Origin: Butyrivibrio sp. XPD2006
GTDB taxonomy: Bacteria > Bacillota > Clostridia > Lachnospirales > Lachnospiraceae
Length of the DNA stretch: 64,000 nucleotides
Direction of reading: 5' to 3'
Assembly: GCF_000420865.1 (NCBI RefSeq)
Contig: NZ_ATVT01000012.1
Coordinates: forward strand, 1-64,000
The stretch's first letter is position 1. Each line of letters starts with the position of its first letter. The position numbers and the translations under genes are program-made. Below are positions 51,362 through 59,962 of this stretch, piece by piece. Under the pieces are notes generated by a model. That model was not told the origin of the DNA. It made no database searches and saw only the letters and a list, made by a program, of their open reading frames with translations.

Positions 51362-52262
51362 TGACATTTTTGGCAGTTCAGAGGTTCAGAGTAAAGAAGA
51401 TAGAAATGGAACCGAGCAGGTTCAGGATATTCTTTTATCGGAGCTTCATCCATTTAAAAACCATCCCTTTAAGATTCTGGATGATGAAGCGATGGATAAA
51501 ACTGTTGAAAGTGTCAGGGAGTTTGGAGTCCTCACTCCGGCAATTGTGCGACCGAGAGATGAAGGCGGATATGAGATTGTGTCAGGCCACAGAAGATGTC
51601 ATGCTTCGGAAATTGCTGGAAAAGAAACGCTTCCGTGCATCATAAGGAATTTGGATGATGATGCAGCCACAATATTGATGGTAGATGCCAACCTTCAGAG
51701 AGAGGAACTGCTTCCAAGTGAGAGAGCATGGGCCTTTAAAATGAAGCTTGATGCCATGAAGAGATTAGCAGGCAGACCATCAAAAGAAAATGCGTCCCAA
51801 ATTGGGACACATTTAAGGTCTGATCAAATTTTGGCAGAAGAAACAGGCATTAGTCGCAATCAGATTCAGCGATATATTCGTCTTACAAATCTTCTTCCTG
51901 AAATACTTGATATGGTTGATAACAAGCAGATCGGCTTCAATCCGGCAGTAGAGCTTTCATATCTAGACGAAGATGAGCAGAGGCGTCTTTTAGAGGCAAT
52001 GGATTTTTCACAATCGACACCATCGCTGTCCCAGGCGCAGCGCATAAAGAAAATAGCTCAGGAGGAAGGTATAACGCAGGAGGCAATGAATGTGATCATG
52101 TCAGAAGAGAAAAAGTCAGATGTGGACAGAGTAACAATAAAAAATGATATTCTCAGGAAGTATTTTCCGAAGTCATATACACCAAAACAAATGGAGGAAA
52201 CAATCGTGAAACTGCTCGAACAGTGGCAGAAAAAGCGCGAAAGAGAACAAAATCTTAGTTGA
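51321..52262 (+). CDS. parB: ParB-type partition protein
   Basis: The 313-residue protein starts at ATG 51321, behind AAAGGAGGTG inside the end of parA. It contains the ParB/sulfiredoxin nuclease-like fold (~35-125, with IVSGHRRCHASEIAG and DANLQREELLPSERAWAFK, key residues given). A central helix-turn-helix follows (~160-185, EETGISRNQIQRYIRL), then a C-terminal helical part. It binds partition sites and spreads on DNA. Candidate sites are the iterons at 48166-48195, but no classical parS was identified. Confidence 0.92.
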   Translation: MQKSRGNIQLSSYDDIFGSSEVQSKEDRNGTEQVQDILLSELHPFKNHPFKILDDEAMDKTVESVREFGVLTPAIVRPRDEGGYEIVSGHRRCHASEIAGKETLPCIIRNLDDDAATILMVDANLQREELLPSERAWAFKMKLDAMKRLAGRPSKENASQIGTHLRSDQILAEETGISRNQIQRYIRLTNLLPEILDMVDNKQIGFNPAVELSYLDEDEQRRLLEAMDFSQSTPSLSQAQRIKKIAQEEGITQEAMNVIMSEEKKSDVDRVTIKNDILRKYFPKSYTPKQMEETIVKLLEQWQKKREREQNLS

Positions 52263-52270
52263 TCAGGTAG

Positions 52271-52300
52271 AGCAGTAGATACAAAAGTCTACTGCTTTTG
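52271..52300 (+). terminator. GCAG/CTGC-type hairpin between parB and pcfB
   Basis: The perfect 9-bp stem AGCAGTAGA (52271-52279) / TCTACTGCT (52288-52296) is followed by TTTT. The pcfB ribosome binding site AAAGGGGG comes 10-15 nt later, so it could also control entry into the transfer genes. Confidence 0.8.
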
Positions 52301-52320
52301 TCATTGAAAGGGGGATTCTT

Positions 52321-52797
52321 ATGCAGGAGGAGGTAGAACAGAAAACCATAAATCTGGCGGTTACCGTTACCAAGTTTTCATGGAGAGTAATTACAGGTGC
52401 AGTCAGATCTTTTATAAATTACAGAAGACACAAGCAGATGATGGGGCCAAAGCGCTATAGAGGAAAGCAGACTGTAAAACAACTTCTCAGCCAGGACCAG
52501 GGAGCTACAAGCATGCTTGTGGGCGACGAAGGTATTAAAGATTTTCAGCGTATTGCAAAAAGATATGGCGTTGACTTTGCCATTACAAAAGATAAATCGG
52601 TAGATCCACCTAAGTACACAGTATTTTTTAAGGCAAAAGACATGGATGCCCTTGAAGCAGTAATGAACGAGTTTGAACAGGTAAAAGCATTCAAGAAAGA
52701 CCGGCCAAGCGTGCTTCATCAGCTTGATATATACAAAGAAAAGGCAAAAGAGCAGATGGTTAAAGCAAAAATCAGAGTAAAGGAGATGGTCAGATGA
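52321..52797 (+). CDS. PcfB/DUF3801 conjugation protein
   Basis: The 158-residue protein begins with a hydrophobic, basic helix and contains RGKQTVKQLLSQDQGATSM, KDFQRIAKRYGVDFAI and VFFKAKDMDALEAVMNEF, the pattern of the PcfB (DUF3801) family. In the pCF10 system, PcfB is an accessory factor at the DNA-transfer complex. It overlaps the virD4 gene by 4 bp, as is usual for this pair. Confidence 0.88.
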   Translation: MQEEVEQKTINLAVTVTKFSWRVITGAVRSFINYRRHKQMMGPKRYRGKQTVKQLLSQDQGATSMLVGDEGIKDFQRIAKRYGVDFAITKDKSVDPPKYTVFFKAKDMDALEAVMNEFEQVKAFKKDRPSVLHQLDIYKEKAKEQMVKAKIRVKEMVR

Positions 52798-54539
52798 CAC
52801 GTAAACAAAAGCGCATTATTCTGCTCAATCTCCCATATGTGATTATGGGGCTTGTGGGTACTAACATAGGCGAGGCATGGAGATTGTCCTCAGGAAGTAA
52901 TGCCTCCGAGAGAATTGGCTCACTTATGAATACACTACCGCAGGCTTTATCAAATATGTTGCCAAGTTTGTATCCATTTGACATCTTAGTAGGAATAGCT
53001 GTAGGAGCAGGTATCAGATTGGCAGTTTACCTGAAAGGTAAAAATGCAAAGAAGTATCGGCCAGGAGCTGAATATGGAACTGCAAGATGGGGAAAGCCAC
53101 AGGACATAGAACCATTTGTAAATCCCAAGTTCCAGGATAATGTTATTCTGACCCAGACAGAGCGTCTTACCATGGAAAGCAGACCAAAGAATCCTAAGTA
53201 TGCCAGAAATAAAAATGTACTGGTTGTTGGTGGATCCGGATCAGGTAAAACGAGATTCTTTCTTTTGCCGAATCTTTTGCAGATGCATAGTTCTTATGTG
53301 ATAACAGATCCCAAAGGGGACCTTATCCTTAAGACAGGAACAACATTAAAAAAGCATGGTTATGATGTAAAAGTCTTTAATACCATCAATTTCAAAAAGA
53401 GCATGCATTACAATCCGCTCCGATATATCCATTCCGAGAAGGATATCCTGAAACTCGTAAATGCTCTTATATCTAATACCAAAGGGGAGGGAAAATCAGG
53501 GGATGAATTTTGGACTAAAGCCGAGACACTTCTTTATACTGCCTATATTGGCTATATTTATTATGTTGCTCCATATGAGGAACAGAACTTCAACACTCTA
53601 CTTGAACTTATAAATGCATCCGATGTCAGGGAAGATGACGAGGACTATATGAGCCCGGTGGATATGCTTTTCAGAGATCTTGAGAGAAAAGAGCCTAATC
53701 ACTTTGCTGTAAGGCAATATAAAAAGTTCAAGATAGCTGCCGGCAAGACCATGAAATCAGTGCTCATAAGCTGTGGAGCTAGACTTGCGGCTTTTGATAT
53801 TGAATCAATCCGAGAGATCACTTCTTATGATGAACTTGAGCTTGATGCTCTGGGAGACAAAAAGACAGCACTTTTTCTTATCATGAGTGATACAGACAAC
53901 ACTTTCAATTTTTTGATTGCGCTTATATACACGCAAATGTTTAATCTTTTGTGTGAAAAGGCTGATGATGTTTACGGAGGAAAGCTCCCTGTTCATGTGC
54001 GCTGCCTTATTGATGAGACAGCCAATATTGGACAGATACCTAATTTGGAGAAACTTGTTGCTACGATCCGAAGCCGTGAGATCAGCGCATGTCTTTTCTT
54101 GCAGGCCAGATCACAGCTTAAAGCTATCTATAAAGATAACGCAGACACTATTGTTGGAAATATGGATTCACAACTCTTTCTTGGTGGAACAGAGCAGTCT
54201 ACGTTAAAGGAGTTGAACCAGATTTTAGGTAAGGAAACCATTGACATGTACAATACCGGTGAAAGTAAGGGTAATAATCCATCGTATTCCATGAATTACC
54301 AGAAGACAGGGAAGGACCTCATGACGATGGATGAACTTGCCGTTATGGATGGTGGAAAATGCATTCTGCAGCTACGCGGTGTGAGACCATTTATTTCTGA
54401 CAAATATGATGTAACCCAGCATCCGCATTATAAGGAAACTGCAGAATATGATAAGAAGAATCTGTATGATATTGCAAAGAATTTGAATCCCAGGATGTCT
54501 TTGAGAGAAGAGGACATTTATGATGTGGTAGAAGTATAG
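52794..54539 (+). CDS. virD4: VirD4-like coupling protein (TraG/PcfC)
   Basis: The 581-residue ATPase has two N-terminal hydrophobic segments (~10-30, ~55-80). Walker A GGSGSGKT is at 146-153 and Walker B LIDETANIG near 403-411, followed by the IATIRSREISACLFLQARSQL segment. It recruits the relaxase-DNA complex and feeds it to the type IV secretion channel. The length is typical for the Gram-positive group. A terminator follows, which is unusual, since Maff2 normally comes directly next; here a DUF3800 gene lies between. Confidence 0.94.
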   Translation: MTRKQKRIILLNLPYVIMGLVGTNIGEAWRLSSGSNASERIGSLMNTLPQALSNMLPSLYPFDILVGIAVGAGIRLAVYLKGKNAKKYRPGAEYGTARWGKPQDIEPFVNPKFQDNVILTQTERLTMESRPKNPKYARNKNVLVVGGSGSGKTRFFLLPNLLQMHSSYVITDPKGDLILKTGTTLKKHGYDVKVFNTINFKKSMHYNPLRYIHSEKDILKLVNALISNTKGEGKSGDEFWTKAETLLYTAYIGYIYYVAPYEEQNFNTLLELINASDVREDDEDYMSPVDMLFRDLERKEPNHFAVRQYKKFKIAAGKTMKSVLISCGARLAAFDIESIREITSYDELELDALGDKKTALFLIMSDTDNTFNFLIALIYTQMFNLLCEKADDVYGGKLPVHVRCLIDETANIGQIPNLEKLVATIRSREISACLFLQARSQLKAIYKDNADTIVGNMDSQLFLGGTEQSTLKELNQILGKETIDMYNTGESKGNNPSYSMNYQKTGKDLMTMDELAVMDGGKCILQLRGVRPFISDKYDVTQHPHYKETAEYDKKNLYDIAKNLNPRMSLREEDIYDVVEV

Positions 54540-54550
54540 GATGAAAAGCT

Positions 54551-54588
54551 CGGTAGCCATATGGCAACTCAATTTGGCTACCGACTTT
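54551..54588 (+). terminator. Terminator after virD4
   Basis: The perfect 9-bp stem CGGTAGCCA (54551-54559) / TGGCTACCG (54575-54583) is followed by ACTTTA. The T run is short, so termination may be partial. Confidence 0.65.
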
Positions 54589-54700
54589 ATGACAAGTAAT
54601 ACACTATAAAAAAAGAATATCGGTGATAATGAAAATGTAATATAATTACTTGTACATGATTAAGGCATGGCAATTATGACGTAGGATGGAAGGCTTTTAG

Positions 54701-55438
54701 ATGGGAGAAGTACAGAACGATAATACTGTATATGTTTATGTGGACGAATCAGGAAGTATTACCAAAACAAATGTCAGTAATAACAGGTACTTTGTTATTG
54801 CCATGGTATTCACAGATAATCCAATAGCGATTAGGCGACTGTTTAAAAAGAAGATTTCACAGATGATAAAGAATAACAGCAAGAGGAAAGAGGAACTGAT
54901 ACTCAATAAGGAAATTAAAGGATCAGATCTTTCCGAAAAAGAGAAAATTAAAATTTATCATCATATTCTGGCACACGGTAGTGACAAGATTGAACTGGGA
55001 GTTATAGTTTTAGACAACAATTATACTAATGATAAGTTTATAGAAAACCATGCAAGAACGTTTAATTATATGGTTCAAGTTTATTTTGACAGTTGTTTTA
55101 GAAAGCATAGCAAATATATGACTGGTGCTGGAAATATAGATATTTTGCTTGATGAGCAAAATGTTGCTACCGGTGCTAAGTATGACCTAGAGGAATATCT
55201 AAATCAGCAACTTACTATAAAAAATCCTATCTGTGATAAGTTTTCTGCAAGTTATACAGATTCAAAGAATGAAAAACTTGTTCAACTAGCAGACTTTGTT
55301 GCAAACACCTTCTACAGAAATATAGAGAAGAAAGACAGAGATAGTGCTGAATCAGTAAAAGAGTGGATAAATACTCTGTGTGGGGAGGATATTTTTGATT
55401 TTTCTGAAGCACATGACATTAAGTTGAATATAAATTGA
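54701..55438 (+). CDS. DUF3800 protein, cargo gene inside the transfer operon
   Basis: The 245-residue protein has the DUF3800 pattern: YVYVDESGS at residues ~11-18 and LVQLADFVANTFYR near the C-terminus, with further acidic positions between. The DESG and QLADF motifs form the active-site side of an RNase H-like fold, so a nuclease or nucleic-acid role is likely but not shown. Its DNA is richer in A+T than the neighbouring transfer genes. It is cut off from them by a terminator upstream and a new promoter downstream. A TATAAT at 54641-54646 may be its own -10, with no convincing -35. I read it as an accessory gene, perhaps anti-phage or element-stabilising. Confidence 0.82.
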   Translation: MGEVQNDNTVYVYVDESGSITKTNVSNNRYFVIAMVFTDNPIAIRRLFKKKISQMIKNNSKRKEELILNKEIKGSDLSEKEKIKIYHHILAHGSDKIELGVIVLDNNYTNDKFIENHARTFNYMVQVYFDSCFRKHSKYMTGAGNIDILLDEQNVATGAKYDLEEYLNQQLTIKNPICDKFSASYTDSKNEKLVQLADFVANTFYRNIEKKDRDSAESVKEWINTLCGEDIFDFSEAHDIKLNIN

Positions 55439-55441
55439 ATT

Positions 55442-55470
55442 TTGACTTATTGCGATATAAGTGATAATAT
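55442..55470 (+). promoter_or_regulatory. Promoter of the second transfer operon
   Basis: TTGACT (55442-55447), a 17-bp spacer and TAATAT (55465-55470) predict a start near 55477. It begins just after the DUF3800 stop codon and drives a ~320-nt leader before Maff2. Confidence 0.75.
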
Positions 55471-55476
55471 GTAACT

Positions 55477-55797
55477 AGCAAAGTAAATCGTTGTAAACCG
55501 CATGAGGATGTAAGGCAGATGTAAGCTGTCCGGTCCAGCGTTTTTGTTAGAAAGGCATTCCAGATATGGGATGTCCTTTTGTTGTATAAGGGGAATTTTA
55601 CATAGACCAGCAGAGGCCGGAGACGTCCGGTACTTACTGGTCTATTTTTATGTCCAAAATCAGGTGCACATGAAGAAGGGGCATAACGAAACTATAAATC
55701 ATTTTTTTAATCAGAGAAAGGAGAGTAGTCCGAAAACTTTAAAGGTTTCGGATGAAGGATGGATTATGAAGATTGGTTATTTGATGAAGGAGGGAGT
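55477..55797 (+). ncRNA. Long structured leader before the VirB-type genes
   Basis: The leader has no convincing protein gene but at least two terminator-like hairpins. The first spans 55551-55579: 11 bp with one bulge, followed by TTTTGTT. The second spans 55602-55645: ATAGACCAG/CTGGTCTAT enclosing CCGGA/TCCGG, followed by TTTTTATG. After the second comes CCAAAATC (55654-55661), which matches the position and sequence of CCAAAATC after the hairpin at 48250. This suggests a shared regulatory module, such as attenuation, or a small RNA. Candidate structured RNAs have been reported near DUF3800 genes; whether this is one of them I cannot check. Confidence 0.5.
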
Positions 55798-56163
55798 ATG
55801 AAGATGAAAGTTTTCGGGCGTGGAGCCCTGTCTGTATGTAGCAATATATGGAGAAGGATAAGATGTACTTTATCCAGCGCTTACAAAAAGCTTCTAAGAT
55901 ATAAGAAAACAGAGGCAGATACAGTAGACGATGGGGCTCCGGTGAACAGCATGGCATTCTTTAATTCAGCAGTCGGAGTTTTACAGACACTTGTAGTAGC
56001 ACTTGGCGCTGGTCTTGGCGTCTGGGGAGTCATTAACCTCATGGAGGGGTATGGCAATGACAACCCTGGAGCTAAGAGCCAGGGAATGAAGCAGCTGATG
56101 GCGGGAGGTGGAGTTGCCCTCATCGGAACACAGCTCATTCCTCTTCTTTCAGGTCTTTTTTGA
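55798..56163 (+). CDS. Maff2-family small membrane protein
   Basis: The start is ATG 55798 or the ATG two codons later; AAGGAGGG lies just upstream. The product has about 121 residues. The C-terminal ~70 residues are typical Maff2: NSMAFFNSAVGVLQTLVVALG, GLGVWGVINLMEGYGNDNPGAKSQG (key positions) and KQLMAGGGVALIGTQLIPLL, with two membrane helices. The basic N-terminal ~50 residues seem extra compared with the short family members. Two short helices and the place before virB6 resemble VirB2/TrbC pilin-like subunits; that role is inferred. Confidence 0.82.
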   Translation: MKMKVFGRGALSVCSNIWRRIRCTLSSAYKKLLRYKKTEADTVDDGAPVNSMAFFNSAVGVLQTLVVALGAGLGVWGVINLMEGYGNDNPGAKSQGMKQLMAGGGVALIGTQLIPLLSGLF

Positions 56164-56227
56164 TCTGAGAAAAAAGCGCGACCTGCCGCGCGATAGCAAG
56201 TAGCAGGACTGAAAATTTCATATTGTC

Positions 56228-56252
56228 TGGGGCTGGCTTCACACCAGCCCCA
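56228..56252 (+). other. GGGGCTGG/CCAGCCCC hairpin before virB6
   Basis: A perfect 8-bp GC-rich stem (extended by T-A) has the loop CTTCACA and is followed by ATTATTAAA, without a T run. It lies 26 bp before the virB6 start. RNA processing or stability control is more likely than termination. A GCGCG/CGCGC stem occurs earlier, near 56175-56191. Confidence 0.6.
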
Positions 56253-56277
56253 TTATTAAAGCAAAGGAGCAAGATTT

Positions 56278-57144
56278 ATGGACAGAGTTATAGAAGAATT
56301 GACCTCCTGGCTTAAGTCTTTACTTGTTGATGGGGTTATGAGTGTTATAGAAGACATGTTCCAGAGCGTTAATGACCAGGTCGGTGATATCACATCTCAG
56401 GTGGCAACAACACCATCTGCTTTTCAGCCGGCAGTCTTCAACATGATCAGGAACCTGTCAGAGACGGTGATAATGCCTATAGCGGGAATGATACTTACAT
56501 TCATTGCCTGTTATGAGCTCATTCAGCTTGTCATAGCACATAATAACCTGGCTAACTTTGAAACGTGGATATTCTTTAAATGGATCTTCAAGACATATGT
56601 GGCAGTAATGATGATAACTCACTGCTTTGATATAACCATGGCGGTATTTGATGTTGCCCAGCATGTTGTAAATAACAGCGGAGGCCTTATATCTGCCTCA
56701 ACTGCGATAGATGATTCAGCTCTTTCATCCATGAGGGCTACTGTTGAGGCCATGGACATGGCAGCCATATTTGGACTGTTCTTTCAGGTACTGTTTGTGA
56801 GCATTGCAACGCAGATCATATCGGCATTCATCTTCGTGGTCATTTATGGGAGGATGCTGGAAATATACTTGTCGATCAGCCTTGCGCCTATCCCGTTTGC
56901 GACATTTGGAAACAGGGAGCAGAGCCAGATAGGACAGAATTATTTAAGAGGCCTGTTTGCACTTGGCTTTCAGGGATTTCTTATCATGGTATGCCTTGCT
57001 ATCTACGCAGTGATGATACAGTCTGTGGCGTTTTCGTCTGATATTGTCGGATCCATGTGGGCGGTTCTGGGATATACAGTTCTTTTGTGTTATTCGCTCT
57101 TAAAGACCAGCTCATTATCAAAGAGTATCTTCAGTGCCAGATAA
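56278..57144 (+). CDS. VirB6/TrbL-like channel protein
   Basis: The 288-residue protein has an amphipathic N-terminus and about six membrane helices (for example ~60-80, 100-125, 160-185, 215-245 and 255-275). It matches the VirB6/TrbL-like proteins of CTn-type elements, including the YGRMLEIYLSISLAPIPFATF segment with the conserved proline and the NYLRGLFALGFQGFLI helix. It should form the inner-membrane core of the DNA-transfer channel. Its start has AAAGGAGC upstream. Confidence 0.9.
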   Translation: MDRVIEELTSWLKSLLVDGVMSVIEDMFQSVNDQVGDITSQVATTPSAFQPAVFNMIRNLSETVIMPIAGMILTFIACYELIQLVIAHNNLANFETWIFFKWIFKTYVAVMMITHCFDITMAVFDVAQHVVNNSGGLISASTAIDDSALSSMRATVEAMDMAAIFGLFFQVLFVSIATQIISAFIFVVIYGRMLEIYLSISLAPIPFATFGNREQSQIGQNYLRGLFALGFQGFLIMVCLAIYAVMIQSVAFSSDIVGSMWAVLGYTVLLCYSLLKTSSLSKSIFSAR

Positions 57145-57162
57145 ACAGGGGGTTATAGGAGT

Positions 57163-57564
57163 ATGGCAAATTTTGTATCAGTGCCCAGGGATCTTACAAG
57201 GGTCAAAGATAAGATAGTATTTGGTCTCACAAAAAGACAGGTCATCTGCTTTTCACTGGCGGCGCTCGTGGGAGTCCCGCTCTTTTTTATTACAAAAAAG
57301 ATAACGGAGAACATAAGCGCATCGACGCTTACCATGATGGCTGTGATGCTGCCCTTTTTCTTTGTTGCCCTATATGAAAAAGATGGGATGAACTGTGAGA
57401 CCATACTTCGTCATATGATCACATGGCGATTCAAAAGACCAAAGATAAGACCCTACAGGACACAGAATTATTACGCTGCCCTCATGAGGCAGAAAGAACT
57501 TGAAGAGGAGGTAGAGGACATTGTTATTTCCTATGTTCAGAAAGAGAAAGAAAAGAAATCTTAA
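57163..57564 (+). CDS. PrgI-family conjugation membrane protein
   Basis: The 133-residue protein starts VSVPRDLTRVKDKIVFGLTKRQ, the PrgI pattern. It has two membrane helices (~28-45 and ~52-68) and a basic, charged tail. PrgI proteins correspond to VirB3 and are usually encoded directly before VirB4, as here; the genes overlap by 44 bp. Confidence 0.92.
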   Translation: MANFVSVPRDLTRVKDKIVFGLTKRQVICFSLAALVGVPLFFITKKITENISASTLTMMAVMLPFFFVALYEKDGMNCETILRHMITWRFKRPKIRPYRTQNYYAALMRQKELEEEVEDIVISYVQKEKEKKS

Positions 57565-59962
57565 GATCCCGGCCCGCCTCTCATCAGAGGAAAAGAAGCA
57601 GATAAAGAAAATCATTGATGAGGCAAAGAAGTCCGACAACATGCCTCACTCGGCGCAGGAATCCGTGACTTTCGAGAGGATGTTCCCCAGTGGTATCTGC
57701 AGGGAAGAGGGAGATTTTTATTCCAAGACGATCCAGTTTCAGGACATCAACTACAAGCTGGCCCAGGATGAGGATAAGACCATCATGTTTGAGGAGTGGT
57801 GCAGCTTCCTTAACTTTTTTGACAGCTCAGTAGAGTTTTCACTGACTTTCATGAATGTCAGCACTGATGCCACGAGCTTTGAAAAGAGCATAAGGATCCC
57901 ACTTAAGAAGGATGGCTTTAATATCACAAGGGATGAATATTCAGGAGTCCTGAAAAGGCAACTTGAGAAAGGTAACAACGGTCTTACAAAGACCAAGTAC
58001 CTTACTTTTGGCATCCACGCTTCTTCAATAAAGGAGGCGAAGCCAAGGCTCAATCACATAGAAATAGATATATTGAACAACTTCAAGCACCTTGGAGTCA
58101 TGGCAGATCCGCTGACCGGAAAAGAGCGTCTTAAGCTCATGCATGACATCTTTCATATGGGTGATGATGACAGGTTCATGTTTGACTGGAAGTGGTGCGC
58201 TGAAAGAGGCCTCGGACCTAAGGACTTTATTGTACCCAGCAGCCTGGCTTTCCCTAAAAAGAGAATGTTTGAGATGGGAAACATGTACTGTTCAATGAGT
58301 TTTCTTTCAATTACTGCATCAGAGATAAATGATGAGATGCTGGCGGATTTTCTTTCCATGGATTCGTCACAGATCCTTAATATCAACATGCAATCAATTG
58401 ACCAGAATACAGCCATAAAGAATGTAAAGCACAAGATCACTGAGTTGGACAGAAACAAGATCGAAGAGCAGAAAAAGGCTGTGCGTTCCGGGTATGATAT
58501 GGACATCATTCCATCAGATCTTGCAACATACGGTACAGATGCCAAGGCACTTCTGAGGGAGCTTCAGAGTCAGAATGAGAGAATGTTCCTCATGACGTTC
58601 CTTATCATGAATACCGGAAGAACTGAGCGTGAGCTTGAAGCAAATGTTTTCCAGGCAAAGAGTATAGCCCAGAAGCATAACTGTATCCTCGTTCCGCTTG
58701 ATTATCAGCAGGAAATGGGGCTTATGAGCAGCCTTCCTCTGGCACATAACCATATCGAGATACAAAGGGGCATGACAACTTCAAGCTCAGCCATCATGAT
58801 CCCTTTTACAACACAGGAGCTTTTTCAGGAAGGAGATGAGTCTCTTTATTATGGACTTAATGCTTTATCCAATAACCTTATCATGGCAGACAGGAAAAAG
58901 CTCAAGAACCCCAACGGGCTTATCCTTGGAACACCAGGATCAGGAAAGTCATTTTCTGCGAAGAGAGAAATGGCCAATGTCATGCTGGCTACAGATGATG
59001 ACATCATAGTCTGTGATCCGGAAGGTGAGTACGCACCTCTTGTGCAGAAGTTCAACGGCCAGGTCATAAAGATCAGTGCCAATTCTACCCAGTATATAAA
59101 TCCCATGGATATCAACCAGAACTATTCCGATGATGACAATCCAATAGCTCTTAAAGCAGAGTTCATCCTTTCACTATGCGAGCTTGTCCTTGGCGGAAGA
59201 GAAGGCCTCATGCCCATTGAGATAACTGTAATAGACAGATGTGTCCACAAGATCTATAACAGATATTTTGATGATCCAAGACCTGAGAACATGCCTATCC
59301 TGGAAGACCTGTACAATGAGCTCTTAAAACAGGGCGAGTCAGAAGCGCGGAACCTTGCTACAGCCCTTGAAATATATGTAAAGGGGTCTCTGAATATTTT
59401 TAACCACAGGACAAACGTGGATGTCCATAACAGATTTGTCTGTTATGACATAAAAGAGCTGGGAAAGCAGCTCAAAAAGCTGGGAATGCTCATAGTTGAG
59501 GATCAGGTCTGGGGAAGAGTCTCAGCAAACAGGGACTGCGGAAAGAGTACCCGTTACTATATGGATGAGTTCCATCTGCTCCTAAGAGAGAAGCAGACAG
59601 CCAGCTACAGTGTGGAAATATACAAGCGTTTCCGTAAGTGGGGCGGCATTCCGACAGCCTTAACGCAGAACGTAAAGGACCTGCTTTCATCTCCTGAGAT
59701 AGAGAATATCCTGGAAAACTGCGAGTTCATCTATATGCTCAATCAGGCAACCGGAGACAGAAATATCCTGGCTCAGAAGCTCGGTATAAGTGATCATCAG
59801 CTTTCTTATGTCACGCAGGCAGGTGAGGGTGAGGGGCTTCTCTTTTTCGGAAATGTGATACTTCCTTTTGCAGATCATTTCCCTAAAGACATCGAACTTT
59901 ATAAGATTCTAACGACAAAGCCTAATGAGCTTGCCCAGTACAAAGAAGAGAAGGGAGCATAA
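57521..59962 (+). CDS. virB4: VirB4-like conjugation ATPase
   Basis: It starts at TTG 57521, about 9 nt after GAGGAGGT; an ATG four codons later has no site of its own. The 813-residue ATPase has the N-terminal VirB4 domain, Walker A GTPGSGKS (470-477), and Walker B YYMDEFHLLL (~680). It also has the ALTQNVKDLLSSPEIENILENC region typical of TraE/VirB4. It powers assembly of the channel and substrate movement. The length is normal for the family. Confidence 0.95.
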   Translation: MLFPMFRKRKKRNLKIPARLSSEEKKQIKKIIDEAKKSDNMPHSAQESVTFERMFPSGICREEGDFYSKTIQFQDINYKLAQDEDKTIMFEEWCSFLNFFDSSVEFSLTFMNVSTDATSFEKSIRIPLKKDGFNITRDEYSGVLKRQLEKGNNGLTKTKYLTFGIHASSIKEAKPRLNHIEIDILNNFKHLGVMADPLTGKERLKLMHDIFHMGDDDRFMFDWKWCAERGLGPKDFIVPSSLAFPKKRMFEMGNMYCSMSFLSITASEINDEMLADFLSMDSSQILNINMQSIDQNTAIKNVKHKITELDRNKIEEQKKAVRSGYDMDIIPSDLATYGTDAKALLRELQSQNERMFLMTFLIMNTGRTERELEANVFQAKSIAQKHNCILVPLDYQQEMGLMSSLPLAHNHIEIQRGMTTSSSAIMIPFTTQELFQEGDESLYYGLNALSNNLIMADRKKLKNPNGLILGTPGSGKSFSAKREMANVMLATDDDIIVCDPEGEYAPLVQKFNGQVIKISANSTQYINPMDINQNYSDDDNPIALKAEFILSLCELVLGGREGLMPIEITVIDRCVHKIYNRYFDDPRPENMPILEDLYNELLKQGESEARNLATALEIYVKGSLNIFNHRTNVDVHNRFVCYDIKELGKQLKKLGMLIVEDQVWGRVSANRDCGKSTRYYMDEFHLLLREKQTASYSVEIYKRFRKWGGIPTALTQNVKDLLSSPEIENILENCEFIYMLNQATGDRNILAQKLGISDHQLSYVTQAGEGEGLLFFGNVILPFADHFPKDIELYKILTTKPNELAQYKEEKGA

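Noticed and set aside
55544-55801. An 85-codon frame inside the leader before Maff2
   Set aside because: It begins inside a hairpin stem without a ribosome binding site, and its coding pattern is poor. The region is better explained as structured RNA.
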